56,157 bases of DNA, from positions 1 to 56,157 of the forward strand of contig JAEUIH010000049.1 in NCBI GenBank assembly GCA_016795105.1. The letters are read 5' to 3'. The stretch comes from Planctomyces sp. (GTDB taxonomy: Bacteria > Planctomycetota > Planctomycetia > Planctomycetales > Planctomycetaceae). Shown here one piece after another: positions 46,177 through 54,997 of the stretch. A model generated the notes under the pieces. That model had not been told where the DNA came from and did no database searches. It saw only the letters and a program-made list of their open reading frames with translations. Every line of letters begins with the position of its first letter. Position 1 is the first letter of the stretch. The translations under genes and the position numbers were made by a program.

Positions 46177-46337
46177 CACTCTGAGCGTGATGTCTACTAA
46201 AGTACTTATCTAAAGTACTCATCACGCTCCGCCGTGATGATGAGCCCCTGGCTGCGATTCCCCCCACTGCACCGAAGTCAGTGTGATGGGCATCGCATGT
46301 CATGATGTGCTCGGGCAGGAATGCCCAAGCTACATTT
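46177..46337. repeat. Palindrome cluster and GGGCAGGAATGCCC module
   Basis: A damaged copy (GAGCGTGATGTCTACT) and a duplicated AAAGTACT stub are followed by a full left arm (46204) with CTCCGCCGTGATGATGA. Then comes the module TCGGGCAGGAATGCCCAAGC ending in CTACATTTG at 46337. The CTA at 46330-46332 is the reverse-strand stop codon of the next gene, so the repeat provides that stop too. Confidence 0.7.
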
Positions 46338-47553
46338 GTTTCTTTGGGGATATTCGATCAAAGACCTGGGTGAGTTCAGCGATGAGCAGTTCGTGGGGTT
46401 CGAGTCCGACGGAGAGGCGGATGAGTTCTGTAGTGATGCCCATTTCTGCTCGACGTTCAGCGGACATAAACTTGTGCGAGGTGCCTGCGGGCCAGGAGAT
46501 GGTCGTGCGAGCATCTGCCAGAGTTGGTGAAAAAGGGATCGAGGTTGAGTGTTGGATGAACTGATTTACGGAAGCTTCTCCACCACCGTTCAGTTCGAAC
46601 GAGACAATACCACCCGTGCCATGCGGATAGAGTCTGCTCGCAAGCTGGAACGACCTGTGCGACGTCAGCAGCGGATAGTGGACTCGACGAACAGCCGGAT
46701 GAGACGCCAGAAAATCCGCAATCTTTCGAGTGGAATCGCAGGTTTGCTTCATACGCAGAGGAAGTGTTCGGAGACCTCGCTGGCACAGCCAGCTTTCGAA
46801 AGGATTTGCATTCTGTCCGAAGAGTGAAGCGGTTTCGGTAAGCCGTTTCATCATGTTGGCTGAGCCGGCTGCGACACCCAGCATCAGGTCACCGTGACCA
46901 TTGAGATACTTGGAAGCGCTGTGAAAGACGATCGAGGCGCCGAGTGACAGAGGGCGGATTAGTTCAGGAGTTGAGAAGGTGGCGTCGACAACCAGTGGAA
47001 TGCTGCCGAGCGACGTGGCAAGCGCCTGAATGTCGGCAACTTCCAGCAGAGGATTCGATACTGTTTCCACAAGAGCGAGGCGAGTTCGAGAGGTGACGGC
47101 TGCGCCGAAAGTCGCGGGATTGCTGACATCTGCAACGGTCACCGTCAGGCCCAGCTGCAGACGCAGGCGTTCTACCAGCTGCAGGCTTCTTCCATAGAGA
47201 GCGTTGGCGACAATCAGATGATCGCCCTGCGAAAGCAGTGTCAGCAGAATACTGCCAAGAGCCCCCATGCCGGAAGCGAAGACTGCGCCAGCTTCTGCGC
47301 CTTCAAGAGCTGCGATTGAATCCGCCAGGGCCGTGTGGTTGGGGTTACTGTCTCGTGTGTAGATATGACCGTGATGAGTTCCAGCCGACATGCCGTAGAG
47401 CACATCGATACCTGGGACATCGAACGCAGCTGTCAGGTACACCGGAGGCGAACTGGGTTGAGTAACGGAATCGCGAGGAAATCCCATACGGCTGACGTGA
47501 GATTGACCGGGATGAGACGCAGAGTCGGGATGACTGGACGAATCCTGGGACAT
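46330..47553 (-). CDS. PLP-dependent trans-sulfuration enzyme (cystathionine gamma-synthase/lyase family)
   Basis: It acts on cystathionine-type or homocysteine-related substrates with pyridoxal phosphate. The product of about 407 residues has the family PLP pocket: IYTRDSNPN, ALEGAEAGAVFASGMGAL, and the Schiff-base Lys in HSASKYLNGHGD. The C-terminal block FVNP-like NPFESWLCQRGLRTLPLRM and SVGLEPHELLIAELTQ are typical. The exact activity (gamma-synthase, gamma-lyase, methionine gamma-lyase) cannot be decided by eye. ATG 47553 (MSQDSS) gives a normal length; the frame opens further up at 47736, with a further ATG at 47610. It diverges from tgt. Confidence 0.9.
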   Translation of the reverse strand: MSQDSSSHPDSASHPGQSHVSRMGFPRDSVTQPSSPPVYLTAAFDVPGIDVLYGMSAGTHHGHIYTRDSNPNHTALADSIAALEGAEAGAVFASGMGALGSILLTLLSQGDHLIVANALYGRSLQLVERLRLQLGLTVTVADVSNPATFGAAVTSRTRLALVETVSNPLLEVADIQALATSLGSIPLVVDATFSTPELIRPLSLGASIVFHSASKYLNGHGDLMLGVAAGSANMMKRLTETASLFGQNANPFESWLCQRGLRTLPLRMKQTCDSTRKIADFLASHPAVRRVHYPLLTSHRSFQLASRLYPHGTGGIVSFELNGGGEASVNQFIQHSTSIPFSPTLADARTTISWPAGTSHKFMSAERRAEMGITTELIRLSVGLEPHELLIAELTQVFDRISPKKQM

Positions 47554-47722
47554 GGACGGGCTTTCGGGACAGATCGGCAAAGCAGGGAGGGACAGGGAAA
47601 TCAGCATTGGCATCGTGTCGTATACGTACATGATGAGCAAGTGACGGCGAATCCTGAGGAACCCCGAGGAAAGGGGACGGTTAAGGTTGAAAGCGGTTCG
47701 TGGTCTTGTGAAAACAGGGACG

Positions 47723-48841
47723 ATGACTGCTTTCAAATTTCAACTCGACGCGATCGATCCTGAGACAGGTGCCCGTGCAGGACGCTGGGAAACGCCGCAC
47801 GGCACGGTAGAAACACCGGCATTCATGCCAGTTGGAACACTGGCGACCGTGAAAGGGCTTCTGCCCGCCCAAATTCGCGAATCGGGTGCGCAGATGGTGT
47901 TAGCAAATACATATCACCTGGCACTTCGGCCGGGAGCGGAAGTCGTTCAGTCGTTGGGAGGGCTCCACCGGTTTATGGACTGGAATGGGCCAATTCTGAC
48001 CGACAGCGGCGGGTTTCAGGTCTTCAGCCTCGCAAAATTGCGCCAGTTGACGGATGAGAAGGCTGTTTTTCGGTCACACATTGACGGCAGTTTGCTGGAA
48101 TTATCGCCGGAGCGAGCCATTGAGATCCAGGAACAGCTCGGCGCAGATGTGATGATGTGTTTGGACGAATGTCCGCCGTCGGGAGAGAGTCGGGAGAAGA
48201 TATTGGCGGCCGTGGAGCGGACGACGCTGTGGGCAAAACGCTGCAAGGAGGCTCAAAAGCGGCCGGATCAGGCACTTTTTGGGATTGTCCAGGGAGGAGT
48301 GCACCAGGATTTGCGAGTTCGATCGGCGGAATCGCTGCTAAAACTGGACTTTCCGGGGTACGCAGTTGGCGGGCTCAGTGTTGGCGAGCCTCCGGAAGTG
48401 ATGTATCGGACGCTGGAATTCACAGTTCCCGTTCTTCCGGCTGAGAAGCCAAGATATCTGATGGGAGTTGGTCGACCGCACGACATTTTGGAAGCGGTCT
48501 GTCGGGGAATTGACCTGTTTGACTGTGTGATGCCGACCAGAAATGGTCGAAACGCGATGGCTTTTACGAGTCGCGGGCCAGTGAAGTTGCGAAATGCGAT
48601 CCATCAGCGGGATCCGTCCCCGCTGGACCCGGAATGTGGGTGTATTGCCTGTCAGCGGTACAGTCGGGCGTATTTGCGGCATTTGTTCGTAGCGGGGGAG
48701 ATGTTGGGGCCAATTTTGGTTTCCCTTCATAATCTGACCCACTACCAGACGCTGGTGAGAGAACTCCGAAAGGCGATAATCGCGGGGAACGCGGCCGACT
48801 TCCGCCTGAATCAGCTTGCTCGATGGGCTGGACAACCTTAA
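47723..48841 (+). CDS. tgt: tRNA-guanine transglycosylase
   Basis: It exchanges guanine for preQ1 at the wobble position of GUN tRNAs. The 372-residue protein has the substrate-pocket Asp in [11 protein letters not shown], the [14 protein letters not shown] and GIVQGG motifs, [11 protein letters not shown], and the nucleophile Asp in [13 protein letters not shown]. It ends with zinc ligands CGCIAC ... HL. ATG 47723 has AGGGA upstream; the longer frame from 47687 is weaker. It is followed by yajC and secDF, a widely conserved order. Confidence 0.96.
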   Translation: MTAFKFQLDAIDPETGARAGRWETPHGTVETPAFMPVGTLATVKGLLPAQIRESGAQMVLANTYHLALRPGAEVVQSLGGLHRFMDWNGPILTDSGGFQVFSLAKLRQLTDEKAVFRSHIDGSLLELSPERAIEIQEQLGADVMMCLDECPPSGESREKILAAVERTTLWAKRCKEAQKRPDQALFGIVQGGVHQDLRVRSAESLLKLDFPGYAVGGLSVGEPPEVMYRTLEFTVPVLPAEKPRYLMGVGRPHDILEAVCRGIDLFDCVMPTRNGRNAMAFTSRGPVKLRNAIHQRDPSPLDPECGCIACQRYSRAYLRHLFVAGEMLGPILVSLHNLTHYQTLVRELRKAIIAGNAADFRLNQLARWAGQP

Positions 48842-48975
48842 ACTGTCGCGTTTTTCCCGAAATCGGGGTAGACCGGGATTCCCGGCTGCGCACTGATTTG
48901 TTGGTGCTTTCACGGTGTTGAAACTGTGCCAGAGTACTCGGCATTCCTTGTTTTCTTTAAGTCAGGCGAATTGCG

Positions 48976-49425
48976 GTGACGTTACTTGAAGGGCTGACTT
49001 CGGTCGGCAACTGGTTGATCCTTGCCCAGACAGAAATGCTGGCGCAGGCAGACGGGGCAGCTGCGGCCCCGGCAGCAGGTGGGGCTGGTGCAGCCCCGTT
49101 AGCAGACGGAGCCGCCGGAAAAGCGGGCGATGTGAATCCGATGCTGCAGTTTCTTCCGATGATTGTCATCTTTGCTTTCTTCTACTTCATTCTGATGCGA
49201 CCTCAGCAGAAAGAAGCTCGAAAGCGTCAGGAACTGCTCAGCAGCCTGAAAAAGAACGACAAGGTAGTGACTGCAGGTGGCCTGATTGGAACAGTGGCCG
49301 ATATTTCGCCAGACGGACAGCGTGTGACGCTGAAGGTCGACGACAATACTCGGATCAAGTTCCTTCGCAGCAGCATTCAGTCGATTTATGAAGAAAAATC
49401 AGAGACGGAACCTTCAAAGTCCTGA
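48976..49425 (+). CDS. yajC: Sec translocon accessory protein YajC
   Basis: YajC associates with SecDF at the translocon. The 149-residue product has a hydrophobic span LQFLPMIVIFAFFYFILMRPQQKE, then the conserved cytoplasmic part ELLSSLKKNDKVVTAGGLIGTV. It is longer than usual because of an Ala/Gly-rich N-terminal extension before the membrane span. The start is GTG at 48976, with AGGCGA a short distance upstream; ATG 49036 would remove half the extension. Its position between tgt and secDF supports the call. Confidence 0.92.
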   Translation: MTLLEGLTSVGNWLILAQTEMLAQADGAAAAPAAGGAGAAPLADGAAGKAGDVNPMLQFLPMIVIFAFFYFILMRPQQKEARKRQELLSSLKKNDKVVTAGGLIGTVADISPDGQRVTLKVDDNTRIKFLRSSIQSIYEEKSETEPSKS

Positions 49426-49550
49426 TTCACACGGCGACCCTCGGCAAATCACCGCATGAGTTCCCGTAACCTCGGATGTTCATTCCGACCGCGTTTCGAT
49501 ACATATAGACCGCATTCAACTGGACCATTGATCCCTCAGGAATTCTTCAG

Positions 49551-52500
49551 ATGCATTTCTCACTGAATGGACTGCTCGCGTTTGCCTTTCAGGACAGTCA
49601 GGTTTCTGCGGCAGCGGGTGAAACGTCCGCCAAAGTTCCTGATGCGGCATCGACTGCCGTTGAAGTCACAGATGCAGTCGCAACGTCCGGAACAAGTATG
49701 TTTCTGATCCTGTTGGTCGTTCTTGCAATCATTGTATTGCCATTCGTAATTGGCCACTTCATCGCAAAGGCACTGCGACTGCCAGAGTTCAGTGCTCGAA
49801 TCGGATTTTCTCTTCTGGCACTTTGCCTCGGGCTCACTCCGTTTGTCGCAAAGATGGCGAATGGAGTTCCGTTTAACGAAACCATTCGACTGGGTATCGA
49901 CCTCGCCGGTGGAACCAACATGGTGTTCCAGGTTCAAAGTGACGGCAAAGAAATCACGAACTCCATCATGGACAAAATGGTGGGCGCCGTTGGAAAGCGA
50001 ATCAATTCATCAGGTACTGAGGAAATCACGGTTCGTGCTGTGGGTGGCAATCGTCTGGAAGTCATTATCCCTGGCGAAGATCCTCAGGCAGTCGATGAAA
50101 TCAAACGAAAGATTACCAAACTTGGAAGCCTTGAGTTCTTTATCTGTGCAAGCCGCGACCAGGACCGCGAGATTGTCATCGAAGCTGAGTCCATGGGGAA
50201 GGAAGCCAAAGAACTTCGCGATGTTGACGGCGAACTGATTGCTCAGTGGAGCCCGGCATTTGAAAAGGACGGAAAGCCAAAACTCCAGGAAGATCGAGAT
50301 ATTGTTTCCCGGGAAGTTGAAGTGCTCCGCGAAATCGACGGCCGACTTCAAAAGCTTAAGACCGAGGAATACCTGCTGCTCGTTGATCCACCGGAAGCTC
50401 GTGTGAGTGGGGAGTATCTTGCGGAGGCAGCTCCGGGATTCAGCCCGAATGGGAAGGTGATCGTTAACTTCCGGTTTACTCAGCGAGGCGGATATCTGTT
50501 CGGCCAGTTGACCGGTGCGAATGTCCCGGTGCAGGGGCGTGATGTGCGTAAGCTGGCAATTTTGCTGGACGGTAAGTTGTTTACGGCCCCAGCGATCAAT
50601 TCACGAATTGAAGACCGAGGATATATTGAAGGCGGTACAGGTGGCTTTTCTCAGGAAGAAGCCAAAGAGCTCGCTGACGTTCTAAACGCGGGTGCACTGG
50701 AAGTGCCAATTGATCCGAAGCCACTGAGCGAGGCAACCATCGACCCAACCCTCGGCGAAGACGTTCGCCGAAAAGGTGTGAACTCTGTTCTGTTTGGTGG
50801 TTTGGCAGTTGTGTTGTTTATGTTGGTCTACTATCGGTTTGCGGGAATTGTTGCCAACCTTTGCCTGGTGCTGAACATTGTGTTGGTGATGGGCACGATG
50901 GTTCTGATCAACGCAACATTCACACTTCCAGGACTCGCCGGGATCGTGCTTGTGATCGGTATGGCGGTTGACGCCAATGTACTGATCTATGAACGTATTC
51001 GAGAGGAACTAAATCGAGGATCCACGCTTCGACTGGCGATTCAGAATGGTTTTGGAAAAGCCTTTGCAACCATTGTGGACTCGAACGTAACAACACTGTT
51101 GACCGCCGCGATTCTGTTCATGATTGGCACAGACGCAGTCAAAGGTTTTGCAGTGACTCTGTTCATCGGGATTGTGATGAGCATGTTCACCGCGATCTAC
51201 GTTGGACGAACGATTTTTGACATTGCTGAGCGTCGCCGCTGGATTACAAAGCTGGGGATGATGAGCATCGTTAAGGACACGAAGGTTGACTTTCTTGGAA
51301 AACGCCGCATTTGCTTCGCGATTTCCGCTGTGATGATCGTCGTCGGAATGCTGGCATTTGCTGCTCGTGGTCAGAAAAACTACGACATTGACTTTACCGG
51401 CGGAACAATGGTGGCATTCCAGTTGACGGAGCCACAAAAGACAGAAGACGTGCGTGCGGTACTTAAGAGTCAGTTTGGAGACACGATCACTCTTGAACGA
51501 TTAGCTTTGGCCAGTGAAACGGTTGAAGGTGTCGGTCGGCATTTCCGACTGCGTACGACTGAAAGTGATTCAGACGCTACCAAAGACGACGCAAGGTCGG
51601 CCGAAGAACGAGTCCGTGATAAGGTGAATGATGCGTTTGAGGGCAGTGAAACCATGCATCTTCGGATGGTGACGCTTGAATTCTCAGAGATTACGCCGGT
51701 GACAATTGCTGCTGGCGATGAATCTGCTGAGGCACTGCTGTTGAAGCCTTTTGAAGGCGGCGTTCAGTCACAAATCAAATTCTCAGACGCCGTTGCCGCC
51801 GGGACGGCCAAAGACATGCTGACGGCATCACTGAAGACAATCAAAGACGCCGAAGGTAAACAGAAGTTTGGTGATCCTTCAGTACTGTTTGACGTCGTTG
51901 GGAAGCTAGAAGAAGACAAGACTGCAGGTGAGCGAGCGGTTGTAAAATACACCGAAGGAATCGTCCGTGCACAGGCTGCTGTTACAGCCGACGACCTGAA
52001 GACGGCATTGACTCATATGCAGGCAACCATGGCCGAAAACCCTCTGTTTGATGAACTGAATACATTTGCCAGCGCTGTTGCCAGTGAAATGCTGAATCGT
52101 GCGATTCTGGCGATTGTTATCAGCATGTTCGTGATTTGCGGATACGTTTGGCTGCGATTCCAGAACGTGCACTTCGGTATCGCCGGTGTGGCCGCTCTCG
52201 TCCATGACGTCGTAGTCGTCCTTGGACTTCTCGCTTTGTTTGGTTACATCAACGGAACCACGATCGGCGACCTGCTGCTGATCAGTGACATCCGGATCAA
52301 CCTCGCGATGGTTGCTGCGTTCCTGACGCTCGTCGGTTATTCACTCAACGATACCATCGTCGTGTTTGACCGAATTCGAGAGCTTCGCGGAAAGAATCCG
52401 GAAATTAACATCCCGATGGTAAATGCGGCCTTGAATCAGACGTTGTCACGTACATTATTGACTTCGTTCACCACCTGGATCGTGGTGCTGATTCTGTATG

Positions 52501-52661
52501 TGTTCGGAGGCGAGGGAATTCACGGATTTGCATTTTGTCTGACAGCCGGCATTATTGTTGGTACCTATAGTTCGATTTATGTGGCAAGTCCAATTCTGAT
52601 TTGGCTGATGAACCGAAAGGGAAGTGAGACGGCCGCCATTTCCAATGGTTCAAAGGCGTAA
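49551..52661 (+). CDS. secDF: Fused protein translocase subunit SecDF
   Basis: SecD and SecF use the proton gradient to pull exported proteins through SecYEG. The 1,036-residue protein joins both. SecD (about 1-580) has DLAGGTNMVFQV, the periplasmic strand domain and the six-span block with VLVIGMAVDANVLIYERIREE. SecF (about 580-1036) has IDFTGGTMVAFQL and VGYSLNDTIVVFDRIRE. The N-terminus adds one extra hydrophobic span ahead of the first SecD helix. The SecF periplasmic part carries an insert of roughly 150 residues (about 690-840) absent from textbook SecF. ATG 49551 has AGGA upstream. Confidence 0.95.
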   Translation: MHFSLNGLLAFAFQDSQVSAAAGETSAKVPDAASTAVEVTDAVATSGTSMFLILLVVLAIIVLPFVIGHFIAKALRLPEFSARIGFSLLALCLGLTPFVAKMANGVPFNETIRLGIDLAGGTNMVFQVQSDGKEITNSIMDKMVGAVGKRINSSGTEEITVRAVGGNRLEVIIPGEDPQAVDEIKRKITKLGSLEFFICASRDQDREIVIEAESMGKEAKELRDVDGELIAQWSPAFEKDGKPKLQEDRDIVSREVEVLREIDGRLQKLKTEEYLLLVDPPEARVSGEYLAEAAPGFSPNGKVIVNFRFTQRGGYLFGQLTGANVPVQGRDVRKLAILLDGKLFTAPAINSRIEDRGYIEGGTGGFSQEEAKELADVLNAGALEVPIDPKPLSEATIDPTLGEDVRRKGVNSVLFGGLAVVLFMLVYYRFAGIVANLCLVLNIVLVMGTMVLINATFTLPGLAGIVLVIGMAVDANVLIYERIREELNRGSTLRLAIQNGFGKAFATIVDSNVTTLLTAAILFMIGTDAVKGFAVTLFIGIVMSMFTAIYVGRTIFDIAERRRWITKLGMMSIVKDTKVDFLGKRRICFAISAVMIVVGMLAFAARGQKNYDIDFTGGTMVAFQLTEPQKTEDVRAVLKSQFGDTITLERLALASETVEGVGRHFRLRTTESDSDATKDDARSAEERVRDKVNDAFEGSETMHLRMVTLEFSEITPVTIAAGDESAEALLLKPFEGGVQSQIKFSDAVAAGTAKDMLTASLKTIKDAEGKQKFGDPSVLFDVVGKLEEDKTAGERAVVKYTEGIVRAQAAVTADDLKTALTHMQATMAENPLFDELNTFASAVASEMLNRAILAIVISMFVICGYVWLRFQNVHFGIAGVAALVHDVVVVLGLLALFGYINGTTIGDLLLISDIRINLAMVAAFLTLVGYSLNDTIVVFDRIRELRGKNPEINIPMVNAALNQTLSRTLLTSFTTWIVVLILYVFGGEGIHGFAFCLTAGIIVGTYSSIYVASPILIWLMNRKGSETAAISNGSKA

Positions 52662-52733
52662 GTCGCGGCCATAAGAGAAGAATTCCAGGTCCTCCTCAGA
52701 GGGCCTGACAGTAGTTCTGAACGATTTTTCTTT

Positions 52734-52767
52734 GCCCACACCGTTGTGCGTGTGGGCTTCTTCATTT
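52734..52767 (+). terminator. Terminator after secDF
   Basis: GCCCACAC and GTGTGGGC form an 8-bp stem with an 8-base loop (CGTTGTGC) and TTCTTCATTTC follows, 73 bases after the secDF stop. The U-run is interrupted, so termination may be partial. A CAGGTCCTC/GAGGGCCTG wobble stem lies just before, at 52686-52708. Confidence 0.7.
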
Positions 52768-52802
52768 CGGCAACAGTTTGTTTGCTCGGAGCCACTCCCA
52801 GA

Positions 52803-54728
52803 ATGATTGAGTCGACGCCCCTGCACTGGAGTTCGGTGGATGCCGCTGAAATGTACGAAGTTCCTCGTTGGGGGAACGGCTACTTTTCGGTCAGTGAAAA
52901 TGGCAATGTAATGGTGCATCCTGACCGAAATCAGGCACGCGGAGTTGACCTGAAGGAACTTGTCCAGCGACTTCAGGTTCGAGGTCTGGACGTTCCGGTA
53001 CTGTTGCGATTTAACGGGATCATCAAAGATCGTCTGGCAATGCTCCACCGAGCGTTCTCGGATGCGATTCGCGAACACGGCTATAACGGCAACTATGCGT
53101 GTGTCTATCCGATTAAGGTCAATCAGCAGCGGGAAGTTGTTGAGAAGGTTGTGGAATATGGCCGGGAATTTGGCTTCGGACTTGAAGCTGGCAGCAAGCC
53201 GGAACTGTTGGCTGTTGTGGCGATGACGGAGGCTGAGACCCCGATTATTTGTAACGGGTTCAAGGATGCTGAATTCATCGAGATGGCACTGCTGGCTCAG
53301 AAGGTCGGTCGCCATGTGATTCCCGTCGTCGAAAAATACACGGAACTCGAACTGATCCTGAAGTACGCGGAACGGCTTGGAGTGCGTCCACAGATAGGGA
53401 TGCGAGTCAAGCTGGCTGCTCGTGGTGCTGGACGCTGGCAGTCATCAGGCGGCTATCGATCGAAGTTCGGGCTGCGAGCGAATGAAATTCTGGTCGCCCT
53501 GGATGAGCTCAAAAAGCGAGGCATGGAAGACTGCTTCACTCTGCTGCATTTCCATTTGGGAAGTCAGATCACAAATATTCGTCAGGTCAAAGCAGCCCTG
53601 AACGAGGCGTCTCGTGTTTACACAGAGCTGGTCCATCGTGGAGCCGGGCTGAAATATCTGGACGTCGGAGGCGGATTGGGTGTCGACTACGACGGGTCTC
53701 AGACCAACTTTGAATCCAGTATGAACTACACACTGGAAGAGTATGCTCGTGACGTGGTCTATAGCATTCAGTCGGTCTGTGATGATGCCGGTGTTGCTCA
53801 CCCAAACATCATCAGCGAAAGTGGACGAGCGATATCAGCGTTTCACAGCGTGCTGGTGTTCAGTGTTCTTGGAGTTTCCCAGCAGGGAAGCGAAACCTCA
53901 ACAGAGAGCCTGGTACCCGGTGATAATGCTCCTCAGCCACTTCAGGAACTGTTTCAGACGTACCGAAGTCTGAATACCCGGAATGCGCTGGAGAGTTATC
54001 ACGATGCTCAACAGGCGATTGACACAGTGATGACACTGTTCAATACCGGCCATCTTCCGCTGGATCAGCGATGTCTGGCAGAGAACATCTATTTTGCGAT
54101 TTGCAATAAAATCTGGATGCTGACCAGTTCAATGGAGTTCGTTCCGGAGGAACTTGAGCGTCTCGACAAAGTGTTGTCCGACAACTATTTCTGCAACTTC
54201 TCGCTGTTTCAGTCCATTCCGGACTCGTGGGCGATCAAGCAGCTGTTTCCAGTGATGCCGATTCATCGTCTGAATCAGCAGCCCACGCGACATGCAGTGC
54301 TGAGCGACATCACATGCGATTCCGACGGCAAGATTGATCAGTTTATTGACCGCCGCGACGTTCGTCGCACACTGATGCTGCATGAATTTAAAGGTGCTCC
54401 CTATTATCTTGGGATCTTCCTGATTGGTGCGTATCAGGAGATTCTCGGCGACCTCCACAATCTGTTTGGTGACACGAATGCTGTTCACGTCGAGCTGTCT
54501 GAGACGGGCGAAGTCATTCTGGACACGATTATTAAGGGTGAGACCGTTAACGAAGTTCTGGACTACGTTCAGTTTCGCGGCCGCGATCTGATCCATCGTC
54601 TTCAGGTGGCCGTCGAGACGGCTGTGCGTGAAGGTCGAATTGATAACTCTGAAGCGGGTCAGTTCGTAAAGTTCTACGAAGAAGCACTGAACGGATACAC
54701 TTACCTTGAAGATCCGGATGGCGAGTAA
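52803..54728 (+). CDS. speA: Biosynthetic arginine decarboxylase
   Basis: It makes agmatine from arginine for polyamine synthesis. The 641-residue fold-III PLP enzyme has the Schiff-base Lys in VYPIKVNQQREVV (K105). It also has LEAGSKPELLAV, the HFHLGSQITNI motif, the phosphate-binding LDVGGGLGVDYDGS, and the C-terminal VELSETGEVILDTIIKGE. The frame extends back to 52746, but that part lies in the secDF terminator; ATG 52803 is the first with a family-like N-terminus. Length fits SpeA. It is the last gene before the retron-like region. Confidence 0.96.
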   Translation: MIESTPLHWSSVDAAEMYEVPRWGNGYFSVSENGNVMVHPDRNQARGVDLKELVQRLQVRGLDVPVLLRFNGIIKDRLAMLHRAFSDAIREHGYNGNYACVYPIKVNQQREVVEKVVEYGREFGFGLEAGSKPELLAVVAMTEAETPIICNGFKDAEFIEMALLAQKVGRHVIPVVEKYTELELILKYAERLGVRPQIGMRVKLAARGAGRWQSSGGYRSKFGLRANEILVALDELKKRGMEDCFTLLHFHLGSQITNIRQVKAALNEASRVYTELVHRGAGLKYLDVGGGLGVDYDGSQTNFESSMNYTLEEYARDVVYSIQSVCDDAGVAHPNIISESGRAISAFHSVLVFSVLGVSQQGSETSTESLVPGDNAPQPLQELFQTYRSLNTRNALESYHDAQQAIDTVMTLFNTGHLPLDQRCLAENIYFAICNKIWMLTSSMEFVPEELERLDKVLSDNYFCNFSLFQSIPDSWAIKQLFPVMPIHRLNQQPTRHAVLSDITCDSDGKIDQFIDRRDVRRTLMLHEFKGAPYYLGIFLIGAYQEILGDLHNLFGDTNAVHVELSETGEVILDTIIKGETVNEVLDYVQFRGRDLIHRLQVAVETAVREGRIDNSEAGQFVKFYEEALNGYTYLEDPDGE

Positions 54729-54757
54729 CTAAGTCAGGCGACTGTGAACAAAAACGG

Positions 54758-54786
54758 TTGACAGTTTCAGATTCTGGTGCGACGAT
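54758..54786 (+). promoter_or_regulatory. Promoter candidate of the retron-like region
   Basis: A perfect TTGACA lies at 54758-54763. GACGAT lies 17 bases downstream as a weak -10 box. Transcription would start near 54793, just at the first stem of the structured RNA described next. Confidence 0.45.
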
Positions 54787-54787
54787 T

Positions 54788-54929
54788 ACTTCTGCTCTGG
54801 TGGTGCTATGCACAGGCTGATGTTTCGTCAGCCGGGAAAACTTGTGGGGCTTGAACAATAGGGTGCAGGAGTCCGGTAAATTCCGGATTCTTCGAATCCT
54901 GGAATTTCCAGCTCCTGGCAGAGCTAAAG
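54788..54929 (+). ncRNA. Putative retron msr-msd RNA
   Basis: Between promoter and RT lies a set of nested stems matching retron RNA layout. GCTCTG (54794-54799) pairs with CAGAGC (54919-54924) and could be the a1/a2 base. A short hairpin GTGC TAT GCAC (54803-54813) and a second GGCTGA ... TCAGCC (54815-54833) resemble msr loops. A long msd-like hairpin follows (54866-54917): outer stem CAGGAG/CTCCTG and an inner 13-bp stem from AAATTCCGGATTC with one bulge. The a1/a2 repeat is short and I cannot place the priming G, so this is a prediction made by eye. Confidence 0.5.
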
Positions 54930-54956
54930 CGGAGCGATTCATCGCTCCGCTTTTTT
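54926..54956 (+). terminator. Hairpin plus U-run before the RT gene
   Basis: AAAGCGGAGCGAT pairs with ATCGCTCCGCTTT (realistic loop ATTCAT), followed by TTTTTTC. It has the form of a strong intrinsic terminator. It would end speA read-through or the upstream structured RNA, leaving RT expression to read-through or another start. Confidence 0.85.
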
Positions 54957-54997
54957 CTTTTGCCCCGTCAGAAAGCGCATCCACGAAAGGGACGTTC

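Noticed and set aside
47554-47736. N-terminal extension of the PLP enzyme frame
   Set aside because: It overlaps the divergent start of tgt and lacks family similarity; the family core starts well after ATG 47553.
52746-52802. N-terminal extension of speA
   Set aside because: It begins inside the terminator hairpin after secDF and no family homology is expected there.
54880-54905. A tRNA T-arm-like sequence GGATTCTTCGAATCC
   Set aside because: No acceptor, D or anticodon stems of a tRNA surround it; it is the top of the long hairpin upstream of the RT.
54842-54997. N-terminal extension of the reverse transcriptase
   Set aside because: The frame stays open through the structured RNA and terminator, but it starts with TTG, has no ribosome-binding site and no conserved motif. 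GTG 54998 fits better.
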